Shown here: in pieces, positions 26,271-33,971 of the stretch
Layout of the letters: each line of letters starts with the position of its first letter
Numbering within the stretch: position 1 is the stretch's first letter
DNA from: Congregibacter brevis
GTDB taxonomy: Bacteria; Pseudomonadota; Gammaproteobacteria; Pseudomonadales; Halieaceae
Assembly: GCF_045689245.1 (NCBI RefSeq)
Contig: NZ_CP136865.1
Span: 3,720,001 to 3,784,000 of the forward strand
Reading direction: 5' to 3'
DNA length: 64,000 nucleotides
Made by a program: the position numbers and the translations under genes
The notes under the pieces: model-generated
What the model saw: only the letters and a program-made list of their open reading frames with translations
Told to the model about the DNA's origin: nothing
Databases searched by the model: none

Positions 26271-27365
26271 GTGGCCAAGCGCAATAAACGAAGCTTCACG
26301 ACCTTCAACCTGTCGTTTCTGGACATTATGTCCTGTGGATTCGGCGCGGTGATCCTCGTATTCCTGATCATTGATCACTCCATCGTCGTGGAGTCAAAAG
26401 AGCTCAACGTTGATCTACTTTCCGAGGTCAACATGCTGGAAGAAGATATCCGCGAGGGTGAAGAAGGCCTGGTGGTACTCCGTAATACCCTCGACGAAGT
26501 CAATCTTGAGATCGTCGAGGCAGACGGCAGGGCCACACGAATCATCGATGAGGTTGAGGAATACGAGGCGCTCGTCGCGGCTCTGATCCCCGAAGATGTC
26601 AGCGAAGATGAAGCCGTAGAGAAGCTAAAAGCCGAGGTTCAGTCCTTAGAGGAAGAGGTCAAAAAGCTTCGGGAGGCCGCCGAGGAAGAAAGCGGCAAGA
26701 GCGCGCGAAGCTTTGTCGGTGACGGAAATCGCCAATACCTCACAGGCCTGAATCTTGGCGGCAAGAACATCGCCATTTTACTTGACACCTCGGCCAGCAT
26801 GCTGGCGGATCGCGTGGTGAACATTATTCGTCTGCGCAATATGGACCCGGTGCTCCAAAGAACAGCTGAGAAGTGGGTCCGAGCACTCAACACCATGGAC
26901 TGGTTAACGTCACAGCTACCCGTGGGCAGTGAATATCAAGTCATCACGTTCAATACCAAGGCACAGCCGGCGTTACCCGGCACCGCCGGCAAATGGTTGG
27001 AGGTTGCCGACCAGGCCCAGCTTGAGGGTATGTCGACCGCGCTAAGGGAGATTACCCCCGGAGGCGGTACGAGCTTGGAAAACGTGTTCGACTACCTGCA
27101 GACCCTGTCACCCATACCGGACAACATTTTTCTGATCACAGACGGCCTCCCCACCCAGGGTGCCAACCCACCGAGAGGATCCACGGTTAGCGGCAACCAG
27201 CGTCAGCGATTTTATCGCGAGGCCGTGCGTAAGCTCCCTGCTAACGTGCCCGTAAACATCATACTTGCTCCCATGGAAGGAGATCCCCTCGCCGCCTCCG
27301 AATTCTGGCAGCTTGCCCAAAGCACTCGCGGCTCGTTTATGAGTCCTTCCAGTGACTGGCCCTAG
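26271..27365 (+). CDS. VWA-domain protein with ExbD/MotB-like membrane anchor (copy 1)
   Basis: A 364-residue protein. A basic tail (MAKRNKRSF) leads to one membrane segment, SFLDIMSCGFGAVILVFLII, with Asp18 at its cytoplasmic edge, the position of the proton-carrying Asp in ExbD, TolR and MotB. A coiled coil follows (about 43-145, heptad Glu/Leu/Val), then a von Willebrand A domain with a complete metal site: DTSAS (about 177-181), the Thr of GGGTSLEN and the Asp of LITDGLP. Topology predicts the VWA domain in the periplasm. The start is GTG at 26271. It pairs with a second, non-identical copy directly downstream. Partner and cargo unknown. Confidence 0.82.
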   Translation: MAKRNKRSFTTFNLSFLDIMSCGFGAVILVFLIIDHSIVVESKELNVDLLSEVNMLEEDIREGEEGLVVLRNTLDEVNLEIVEADGRATRIIDEVEEYEALVAALIPEDVSEDEAVEKLKAEVQSLEEEVKKLREAAEEESGKSARSFVGDGNRQYLTGLNLGGKNIAILLDTSASMLADRVVNIIRLRNMDPVLQRTAEKWVRALNTMDWLTSQLPVGSEYQVITFNTKAQPALPGTAGKWLEVADQAQLEGMSTALREITPGGGTSLENVFDYLQTLSPIPDNIFLITDGLPTQGANPPRGSTVSGNQRQRFYREAVRKLPANVPVNIILAPMEGDPLAASEFWQLAQSTRGSFMSPSSDWP

Positions 27366-27376
27366 GAGGAGAGAAT

Positions 27377-28372
27377 ATGCGTAAACGTCGCGAAATGTCC
27401 GAATTCACGCTCTCGTTCCTGGATGTTATCTGCTGTGGTTTTGGCGCGGTGATTCTGCTGCTCATGATCACAAAGACTGTGCAGCCGCAGATCATCGAAG
27501 CATCCACGGTTAACCTTGAGGGACTCGTCGCCGATTTGCAGGAGCAGCTTTTTGAGATTCGCGGCGAAACTCGGTTTCTAAACAGGGATTTGAACGCCCG
27601 GAAGGAACAGCTGTCAGAGTACAAGGAACGTATTGCGATTTTGCGCGGACAGCTAGCGTCCACCAAGTCTCGCTACGATAGTTTGCAGGTGGAGACGAAT
27701 ACAAACTCTGTGATTACTGAGCAGCTCGCCATTGCACGACAATCACTGACTGCAGAACAAAAGCGGCTCCTTGCAGGATTGGAGGTCACCAGCAACCTCA
27801 TCGGGGGTATTCCCGTTGACAGCGAGTACATCATCTTCGTGATCGACACCTCGGGGTCGATGTTCTCGTATGCCTGGGATCGGATGATGCAGGAAATCGA
27901 TGCCACACTGAACATCTATCCGAATGTGAAAGGCATTCAGATTATGAATGACATGGGTAACTACATGTTCAGTCGTTATCGGGGGCAATGGATCCCTGAT
28001 ACTGATGGCCGGCGCAGAGTGATCATGCAGAACCTCCGAAATTGGAACGTTTTCAGCAACTCGTCTCCCGTCGAAGGTATAACCGCTGCAATACGCACTT
28101 TTTACGACCCCAAGAAAAAGATTAGTATCTATGTCTTCGGGGATGAATTTACCGGAGACTCTATCGGCAACGTAGTGGACACTGTCGAACGAATCAATCG
28201 CGAAGCCACCGATGGCCAACGATTGGTACGAATCCATGCCGTAGGGTTTCCCGTACAATTTATTCGGGCAGCTAATCTACAAACAACCGGAATACGCTTT
28301 GCTGCGCTCATGCGTGAGCTGACCTATCGTAACGGAGGCACGTTTGTCGGACTCAATGACTTCAGGCCCTGA
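27377..28372 (+). CDS. VWA-domain protein with ExbD/MotB-like membrane anchor (copy 2)
   Basis: A 331-residue paralogue of the preceding protein. The start MRKRREMSEFTLSFLDVICC repeats the same pattern: basic tail, then SFLD with Asp16 ahead of the membrane helix, then CCGFGAVILLLMI. A shorter coiled coil (about 45-125) precedes the VWA domain, which has DTSGS (about 156-160), a Thr in GITAAIR and an Asp in YVFGDEFTG. A strong AGGAGG ribosome site precedes the ATG at 27377. The two VWA proteins share the anchor motif but differ in the rest, so a heterodimer in one stator-like complex is plausible. Confidence 0.82.
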   Translation: MRKRREMSEFTLSFLDVICCGFGAVILLLMITKTVQPQIIEASTVNLEGLVADLQEQLFEIRGETRFLNRDLNARKEQLSEYKERIAILRGQLASTKSRYDSLQVETNTNSVITEQLAIARQSLTAEQKRLLAGLEVTSNLIGGIPVDSEYIIFVIDTSGSMFSYAWDRMMQEIDATLNIYPNVKGIQIMNDMGNYMFSRYRGQWIPDTDGRRRVIMQNLRNWNVFSNSSPVEGITAAIRTFYDPKKKISIYVFGDEFTGDSIGNVVDTVERINREATDGQRLVRIHAVGFPVQFIRAANLQTTGIRFAALMRELTYRNGGTFVGLNDFRP

Positions 28373-29027
28373 CAGCTACTACGCACGCCGCTTCATCTCA
28401 TGGGGGGGACTCGTCCTGGCGTCCCTGTTACTGGCAAGCTGTGGCACCAAAGAAGTTGTAGTTACCGGCAATTTCCCTCCTCCGCTCATGGAACCGTTAA
28501 AGGTGAATTTGGGCGTTTGGTACGAGCCTGAGTTTGAAGGCCACGAGTTTTTTGATGAGGCCAAAGGTCGCGCAGACTCCACCTGGATAGTAAAAACCGG
28601 CGAGGCACAGGTGGCTATGTGGGGCCAGCTGCTCAACAACATGTTTGTCGATGTCACAAAAATGGATGGCGAACCGGCACCGGAGCAAATGAACCCCGTG
28701 GTCGATGCGGTACTGATCCCCCGGGTGGACGAACTGCAATATGCCATCCCCGCGCACACCAACGTCAAGGTGTATGAAATCTGGATGCGTTACGCCTTCC
28801 AGCTGGTTACCACCAACGGTGAACCCATCGCCGAGTGGACTATGACAGCCTACGGCAAAACTCCGACCGCCTTCTTACAGAGCGATGAAGCGGCTGTAAA
28901 TCTCGCCGCCGTGGTAGCCCTTCGTGACGCGGGTGCCCATTTCATTACCAGTTTCAGAAAGGTCCCCGAAGTCGCGCAGTGGCTCGAGGAATTGGAGCAG
29001 GAGAGCTCCCCGGTGGCATCACTATGA
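28356..29027 (+). CDS. Lipoprotein of envelope operon (a)
   Basis: A 223-residue predicted lipoprotein with lipobox LLASC near residue 29 (VLASLLLASCGTK). The mature part is mixed alpha/beta; a central segment VDAVLIPRVDELQYAIPAH and EIWMRYAFQLVTTNGEPIAEW suggest the fold of small transport-auxiliary lipoproteins. No family is recognised with confidence. The ATG at 28356 lies inside the preceding gene. An upstream TTG at 28344 has a better placed GGAGG (28334-28338) and would add four residues, so the start is uncertain. The stop overlaps the next ATG (ATGA). Confidence 0.6.
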   Translation: MTSGPDSYYARRFISWGGLVLASLLLASCGTKEVVVTGNFPPPLMEPLKVNLGVWYEPEFEGHEFFDEAKGRADSTWIVKTGEAQVAMWGQLLNNMFVDVTKMDGEPAPEQMNPVVDAVLIPRVDELQYAIPAHTNVKVYEIWMRYAFQLVTTNGEPIAEWTMTAYGKTPTAFLQSDEAAVNLAAVVALRDAGAHFITSFRKVPEVAQWLEELEQESSPVASL

Positions 29028-29686
29028 ATACCGCACGGGCCATCGTCCTGCTGTTACTGAGCGTTACGCTCGCCGGCTGCGTTACATCCACCGTAGACGA
29101 AATGGTGTTTAACGAGCCGGTAGAAGGCATCGGAGACGCTACCGTAGTCATCCTGGGGCGTCGCCATGCGAGCGACTACGAAACGGAATTTGACTTTATT
29201 GAATGCATCGCCGATCACGTAGTCGCGCGGGACTCGACCATTGAGATCATTGACGAGATCGAGTTCATCAATACGCTCTATCCTTGGTTTGAGCCGCGGA
29301 CCGCACCTCTGCGTCCCGCGGATATTGACCGCCTGGTGCAGCAGAAACCCGTGGCCGAACAGCTCGCTAACCTCAAGCTCGAGTACATGATCTGGGTCGA
29401 CGGCAGCACCGTGCAAACCAATTCCGCCGGCTCCATGACCTGTGGTGTGGGCCCCGGAGGCGCGGGTTGCTTTGGCTTTGGCACCTGGGGAAATGCCTCG
29501 GACTATGAGGCCACCATTTGGGACTTTACGGATAAGGCCGAAGTAGGCCGTCTAAACGCCAGCACCAGCGGCCAGTCTTATATGCCCGCTGTGGTGGTCC
29601 CCATTCCTATTATTGCTCCGGTTCAAGGTACCGCCTGTGACGGTCTGGGCGATCAATTGCTGCAGTTCTTGTCCAGTGAACACTAG
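29024..29686 (+). CDS. Lipoprotein of envelope operon (b)
   Basis: A 220-residue predicted lipoprotein starting MNTARAIVLLLLSVTLAGC, with the lipid Cys at residue 19. The mature domain begins VEGIGDATVVILGRR and contains two Cys in a Gly-rich loop (TCGVGPGGAGCFGFG) and one more near the end, so a disulfide is possible. The pattern of strand-helix-strand around IECIADHV and YMIWVDGSTVQ looks like the N-terminal domain class shared with the lipoprotein at 19042, but I would not name a family. The ATG at 29024 overlaps the preceding stop. The next gene starts within its 3' end. Confidence 0.6.
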   Translation: MNTARAIVLLLLSVTLAGCVTSTVDEMVFNEPVEGIGDATVVILGRRHASDYETEFDFIECIADHVVARDSTIEIIDEIEFINTLYPWFEPRTAPLRPADIDRLVQQKPVAEQLANLKLEYMIWVDGSTVQTNSAGSMTCGVGPGGAGCFGFGTWGNASDYEATIWDFTDKAEVGRLNASTSGQSYMPAVVVPIPIIAPVQGTACDGLGDQLLQFLSSEH

Positions 29687-31121
29687 ACTTAAACGCCTCT
29701 TACTCCTTGCCACTCTGGGGATAGCCTTTGGGGGTGTATCCAGTTGCGCGGTCAACCCGGCTACGGGAGGTACCTCCGTAGTGCTATCGGGATCTAACAG
29801 TGAGTGGGAAACCGGTCAGGAAATGTACAACAAATTCCTGGAAGAAGGCGCTTTCTACGAAGACCCGGAATTACAAGCTTACGTTGAGAAAATTGGGCAG
29901 CGACTAGTCGCGGAAAGCGACATGCCCGATCGCAAATTCACCTTCTCTATCATTGACGCTCCAGAGATCAACGCCTTTGCGACCCCTGGCGGCTTTATCT
30001 ACGTCAATCGAGGTCTCATTGGTTATCTGAACAGCGAGGCAGAATTGGCGGGCGTAATCGGCCACGAGATTGCGCACGTTACAGCCCGGCATCACGGTCG
30101 CAGAAAAACCGCGAGCACCACCAGTAAAGTGTTGTCCACAACAGCCTACGTCCTCACTGGCAGTAGCGCGGTCTACGAGGCTTCTAATATGTACGGCGCC
30201 GAAGTGATCAGCGGCTACGGCCGTGACATGGAACTCGAGGCTGATGGTCTCGGTGCCGAGTACATGTACAAGGCGGGCTACGAGCCCGAAGCTCTGCTAG
30301 ACGTCATCGGAGTGCTAAAGAACCAGGAACAGTTCATGCGCCTGAAGGCCAAGGCTGCCGGTAAAAGCGGCACCACGTATCACGGCTTGTATGCGACCCA
30401 CCCTCGCAATGACAAGCGCTTACAAACGGTCATCCGGGCAGCCAATGAATTAGATGATGGCACCTATATCGAGAGCCCCGAGGAGCCGGGGGAGTTCCGC
30501 CGAGTGACAGACGGTCTTGTTTGGGGTGAAAGCGTTGAGGGCCAGCGCGCCGATGATCGCTACTATCACAACAAACTGGGATTCACGATCGAACAGCCCG
30601 AAGGCTGGTCAGTCACCACCAGTTCGCAATCGGTTGTGGCGGCGGCGCCCGATGGGAGTGCAAGTCTAACGATCACCCTACGCAGGAAAGATCCCGCGGC
30701 TACGCCCCAGGCAGTACTAGAGACCTCTGCCAAAGGCGATCTAAGCGCGGGCGAAACATTGCAACAAAGTGGGCTTGACGGATATACCGCTATCGCGGCC
30801 GCCGCCGGCAAAGACAAGCGCCTGGCCGTTTTCAATCTCGGAAACCTCACTTACCTGTTTGATGGTAGCGCCACTGACTTCGCTGCAAGTGACCCGCAGT
30901 TGCGAGCGCTCATCGAGAGCTTTCGAGCAATGCATCCCAAAGAAAAGAGCTCCAGTAATGGGCGCTATGTGCGCTATATACAAGTACCCCGAGGAGCCAA
31001 TGTGGGCTCTCTGGCTACGAGCGCCCGAATACCCGATGCGGAAGCACAGTTGAGGCTCATCAACGACTTTTACCCTCGTGGCGAGCCACGAACCGGCGAC
31101 TGGATCAAAGTCATCCAGTAA
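29676..31121 (+). CDS. M48-family metalloprotease lipoprotein (last gene of envelope operon)
   Basis: A 481-residue predicted lipoprotein zinc protease. The signal RLKRLLLLATLGIAFG ends in a VSSC lipobox. The M48 site is VIGHEIAHVTARHHGR, with the third ligand region MELEADGLGAEYMYKAGY further on. The C-terminal 220 residues hold a beta domain (KLGFTIEQPEGWSV) and an end segment LINDFYPRGEPRTGDWIKVI. Relatives such as BepA and LoiP act in outer-membrane quality control. The chosen start is the GTG at 29676, inside the upstream gene, since earlier ATGs give no clean signal peptide. It closes the 13-gene chain; the next gene has its own leader. Confidence 0.85.
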   Translation: MNTRLKRLLLLATLGIAFGGVSSCAVNPATGGTSVVLSGSNSEWETGQEMYNKFLEEGAFYEDPELQAYVEKIGQRLVAESDMPDRKFTFSIIDAPEINAFATPGGFIYVNRGLIGYLNSEAELAGVIGHEIAHVTARHHGRRKTASTTSKVLSTTAYVLTGSSAVYEASNMYGAEVISGYGRDMELEADGLGAEYMYKAGYEPEALLDVIGVLKNQEQFMRLKAKAAGKSGTTYHGLYATHPRNDKRLQTVIRAANELDDGTYIESPEEPGEFRRVTDGLVWGESVEGQRADDRYYHNKLGFTIEQPEGWSVTTSSQSVVAAAPDGSASLTITLRRKDPAATPQAVLETSAKGDLSAGETLQQSGLDGYTAIAAAAGKDKRLAVFNLGNLTYLFDGSATDFAASDPQLRALIESFRAMHPKEKSSSNGRYVRYIQVPRGANVGSLATSARIPDAEAQLRLINDFYPRGEPRTGDWIKVIQ

Positions 31122-31171
31122 GCCCCCAGGTCAAGCTCGGGCATTACCGCTTAGCGACGCTTTACCGCTAG

Positions 31172-31202
31172 ACTCCGTGTATCTCAGCTCTTGGCACGGA
31201 GT
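31172..31202 (+). promoter_or_regulatory. Inverted repeat covering the ribosome site of the amidohydrolase gene
   Basis: ACTCCGTG at 31172-31179 and CACGGAGT at 31195-31202 form a perfect 8-bp stem with a 15-base loop. The second arm contains the GGAG that serves the ATG at 31209. In RNA the stem would hide that site; in DNA it could be an operator. Confidence 0.4.
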
Positions 31203-31208
31203 TCAACA

Positions 31209-32972
31209 ATGTCTTTTCCTGTGAATAATCAGGCACGCCTGCTCTTTCGTCCCTCTAAGCCTTCCGTATCCGCTATGCGCTGCGCCTTATTCTTAGGGGT
31301 CAGTATTGGCTTGGCGTGTGTCGCTCCGCTGCAAGCGCAGGTGATTTTTACGGCAGAAAAAGTCATCACCATGGATCCGGGATTACCGGTAGCTACCGCG
31401 GTTGCAGTGAACGAGGGCCGCGTCGTTGCCGTGGGTAGCCTTGCCCAGCTTCAGGAGACACCCGCGCTCGCAGAGTTTGCCGTGGATACGCAGTTTGAAG
31501 GCAAGGTATTAACGCCTGGGTTTATAGACCCCCACGTGCACCCGACACTACCGGCGGTGCTTACGCAGTTTCCTTTTCTCGCGCCGGACGATTGGGAGCT
31601 GCCTACGGGAAGCTTTCCCGGAGCTCTCGATGCTGCGACGTTTGAAGACAAGCTGAAAAAACTGGTCGACGCTCACGAGGGTGATCTGCCTTTTATCGCT
31701 TGGGGCTACCACCCCCTTTGGCATGGCGATGTGTACCGCGAACAACTCAGTGAGTGGTTTCCCGATCAATCCGTAATGCTCTGGCATCGCTCATTTCACG
31801 AGCTCATCCTCAACGATGCCGCGGTGATTGAACTCGGCCTAAGCGAAGCTGAGGTGCAGGATCTTCACGAAGCGGACTGGGAACAGGGACACTTCTGGGA
31901 AAACGGCTTAAAAGCGCTAGTGCCCAAACTCGGATTCTTGTTTGAGCCTGCGCGGTTTCTGGGAGGTATGGAAAACTTTCTCGCTATGGCCCACCGTGGC
32001 GGTGTCACTACAGCCCTGGACATGGGCACGGGTATTTTCGGCAATCCCGAGCAAGAACTCGCGCTGATCAGGCGCGCGGTCGCGGACACCGATGCGCCGC
32101 TGCGGATCGTCATGACGCCAATCATCACGGACTTTTTGGCGCGAGGACGTAGCCCTGCGGAAGCTGAACAAGAAATTGATCACTGGCGTGAAAGCAACTC
32201 CCATCGAGTAATGATAGACAGGCACTTCAAGCTAATGATGGATGGAGCTATTTATAGTGGACTGGCGCAGATGGGACCTCCGGGGTACCTCGATGGTCAC
32301 GAGGGGCAGTGGATGGCGCCCTTGGACGTGACGAACGCTTGGGGCAGCCATTTTTGGAAAGCCGGGTACAAGATTCACGCGCATACCAACGGCGATGCCA
32401 GCGCAGCGGCTCTCATAGACATGCTCAAAGCCCTGCAAATTGAGCATCCACGACCAGACCACCGTTTAACCCTCGAACACTTTGCATACGCAACGGAAGA
32501 ACAGATTCGACAATTTGGTGCCCTGGGTGGTGTGATCTCTGCCAACCCCTATTACCACTACATCTTGTCCGATCTTTATGGCGATGCTTGGCTCGGCCCG
32601 GACCGTAGCGCACAGATGGTCCCTCTGGGCTCTGTCGAGCGAGCCGGTATTCCACTGGCGCTCCACTCCGATGCACCCATGGCCCCTCTGGAGCCCTTAA
32701 CTCTCGCCTGGACGGCTACCAACCGAGTGACCATCAATGGTAGTGCAACCGGACAGGAGCAACGTATCAGTCTTGACGCGGCGCTAAGGGGCATCACGAT
32801 CGACGCGGCATGGGTAATGGGCTGGGAAGACGAGATTGGTTCTATCCGGGCAGGCAAGCGCGCAGACTTCACGGTACTGGAGCAGGACCCTTACGCCGTA
32901 GGTGTAAAAAAGCTTCGCGACATTCCTATCTGGGGAACAGTATTCGAGGGTCGTCCCGCAAAAATAGACTAA
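31209..32972 (+). CDS. Exported amidohydrolase (amidohydrolase_3/YtcJ-like)
   Basis: A 587-residue metal-dependent hydrolase with a long signal peptide (AMRCALFLGVSIGLACVAPL, cleavage likely after LQA). The amidohydrolase start is VIFTAEKVITMDPG, the first metal site GFIDPHVHPT, a middle His in IHAHTNGDAS, another in LEHFAYA, and a late Asp in LHSDAPMAPL. The C-terminal GSIRAGKRADFTVLEQDP is typical. Members hydrolyse amide or related C-N bonds with varied substrates, so the substrate cannot be named. The ATG at 31209 has GGAG eight bases upstream. Export to the periplasm is seen only in part of this family. Confidence 0.85.
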   Translation: MSFPVNNQARLLFRPSKPSVSAMRCALFLGVSIGLACVAPLQAQVIFTAEKVITMDPGLPVATAVAVNEGRVVAVGSLAQLQETPALAEFAVDTQFEGKVLTPGFIDPHVHPTLPAVLTQFPFLAPDDWELPTGSFPGALDAATFEDKLKKLVDAHEGDLPFIAWGYHPLWHGDVYREQLSEWFPDQSVMLWHRSFHELILNDAAVIELGLSEAEVQDLHEADWEQGHFWENGLKALVPKLGFLFEPARFLGGMENFLAMAHRGGVTTALDMGTGIFGNPEQELALIRRAVADTDAPLRIVMTPIITDFLARGRSPAEAEQEIDHWRESNSHRVMIDRHFKLMMDGAIYSGLAQMGPPGYLDGHEGQWMAPLDVTNAWGSHFWKAGYKIHAHTNGDASAAALIDMLKALQIEHPRPDHRLTLEHFAYATEEQIRQFGALGGVISANPYYHYILSDLYGDAWLGPDRSAQMVPLGSVERAGIPLALHSDAPMAPLEPLTLAWTATNRVTINGSATGQEQRISLDAALRGITIDAAWVMGWEDEIGSIRAGKRADFTVLEQDPYAVGVKKLRDIPIWGTVFEGRPAKID

Positions 32973-32980
32973 GCGCAGGC

Positions 32981-33319
32981 TTAGGCGCCGCTGTGCTCCT
33001 CAGGAATCGCGGCTTCCTTACGCTCTTGCACCAATACCCAGGGATCGGCTACGACTGCCCACAGAGCGTCGTCCTGGGTCAACCAGGCGGCCGCCTGTTC
33101 GTCAGCGACACCCTTGACCAGTCCTGAGTTGAGCCACTGCTCAAACTGGGCGGCATTATCTTCAGATAGCTGAACAGCTACTTCAATGAGATCCAAATCG
33201 TCGCTTGCCAGTATTAGCCGCCCAGCTGCGAAATACCGCTGCAGCTCGCTAAAGGGAATTCTGGCCGTTTGAGCAAGGAAGTCCGCTCGACGCTGGGTCC
33301 TCTCAGGGACATCAGCCAT
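32981..33319 (-). CDS. DUF2288 family protein
   Basis: A 112-residue soluble protein with the pattern of the DUF2288 family: an N-terminal helix (FLAQTARIPFSELQRYFAAG), LILASDDLDLIEVAVQLSED, and WLTQDDALWAVVADPWVLVQ. No catalytic residues are evident. It overlaps the end of the MBL-hydrolase gene by eight bases and closes a four-gene minus-strand operon that begins at 35560. Function unknown. Confidence 0.75.
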   Translation of the reverse strand: MADVPERTQRRADFLAQTARIPFSELQRYFAAGRLILASDDLDLIEVAVQLSEDNAAQFEQWLNSGLVKGVADEQAAAWLTQDDALWAVVADPWVLVQERKEAAIPEEHSGA

Positions 33320-33962
33320 AACGTTGGTCTGCTACGAAGGGATTGGTTTGTCGCTCTTGCCCAAAGGTTGAGGTGGGACCATGGCCGGGAATAAAAGTGA
33401 TGTCATCCCCCAATGGGAACAGCGTATTGCGTATGCTCGTAATCAGATCGTCGTGGTTTCCCTGCGGAAAATCTGTGCGGCCGATGGAGCCCTGGAAGAT
33501 AACGTCACCGACCCAGGCCACTCTTTGACCATCGTGCACGAAGACCACGTGGCCGGGAGTATGTCCCGGACAGTGAAAGACCTTAAGCGTTTGCTCGCCC
33601 ACGGTTACCGTATCTCCACCCACCAGCCAGCGGTCAGGCTCAAAGGCTTCAGCGATAGGAAAGTTGGCCATTTTGCACCACTCAGGGAGCTTATCGATCC
33701 AGAAGCGATCTCCTTCATGGGGGCCCTCGATAGGAACGGACAGCTGCTGCCTGAGTACGTCTGAAGCGGCGCAGTGATCCATGTGCCCGTGGGTCAGGAT
33801 GATCTTCTCCACGGTGCCGCCTAATTGCTCTACCGCAGCAAGAATTCTGTCAGTGTCGCCGCCGGGATCCACGATGGCAGCCTTTCCGGTGGTCTCGCAC
33901 TTCAGTATCGAACAGTTTTGCTGGTAGGCCGTTACGGGAACAATCGTGACTTTAATACTCAT
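33312..33962 (-). CDS. Metallo-beta-lactamase-fold hydrolase (YcbL/glyoxalase II-like)
   Basis: A 216-residue MBL-fold enzyme. The zinc motif ILTHGHMDHCAAS fits HxHxDH; later ligands are in FHCPGHTPGHV and GDVIFQGSIGRTDFPQGNHD, and FIPGHGP near the end. The GSIGRTDFP segment is typical of the short glyoxalase-II-like group represented by E. coli YcbL, which hydrolyses lactoylglutathione-type thioesters; activity here is inferred. It lies 9 bp after the symporter gene and overlaps DUF2288. Confidence 0.88.
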   Translation of the reverse strand: MSIKVTIVPVTAYQQNCSILKCETTGKAAIVDPGGDTDRILAAVEQLGGTVEKIILTHGHMDHCAASDVLRQQLSVPIEGPHEGDRFWIDKLPEWCKMANFPIAEAFEPDRWLVGGDTVTVGEQTLKVFHCPGHTPGHVVFVHDGQRVAWVGDVIFQGSIGRTDFPQGNHDDLITSIRNTLFPLGDDITFIPGHGPTSTFGQERQTNPFVADQRYG

Positions 33963-33971
33963 GGCAGTCGC

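Noticed and set aside
28344..28355. TTG start for lipoprotein (a)
   Set aside because: Not excluded, but ATG at 28356 was preferred although the ribosome site fits the TTG better; both give the same signal peptide.
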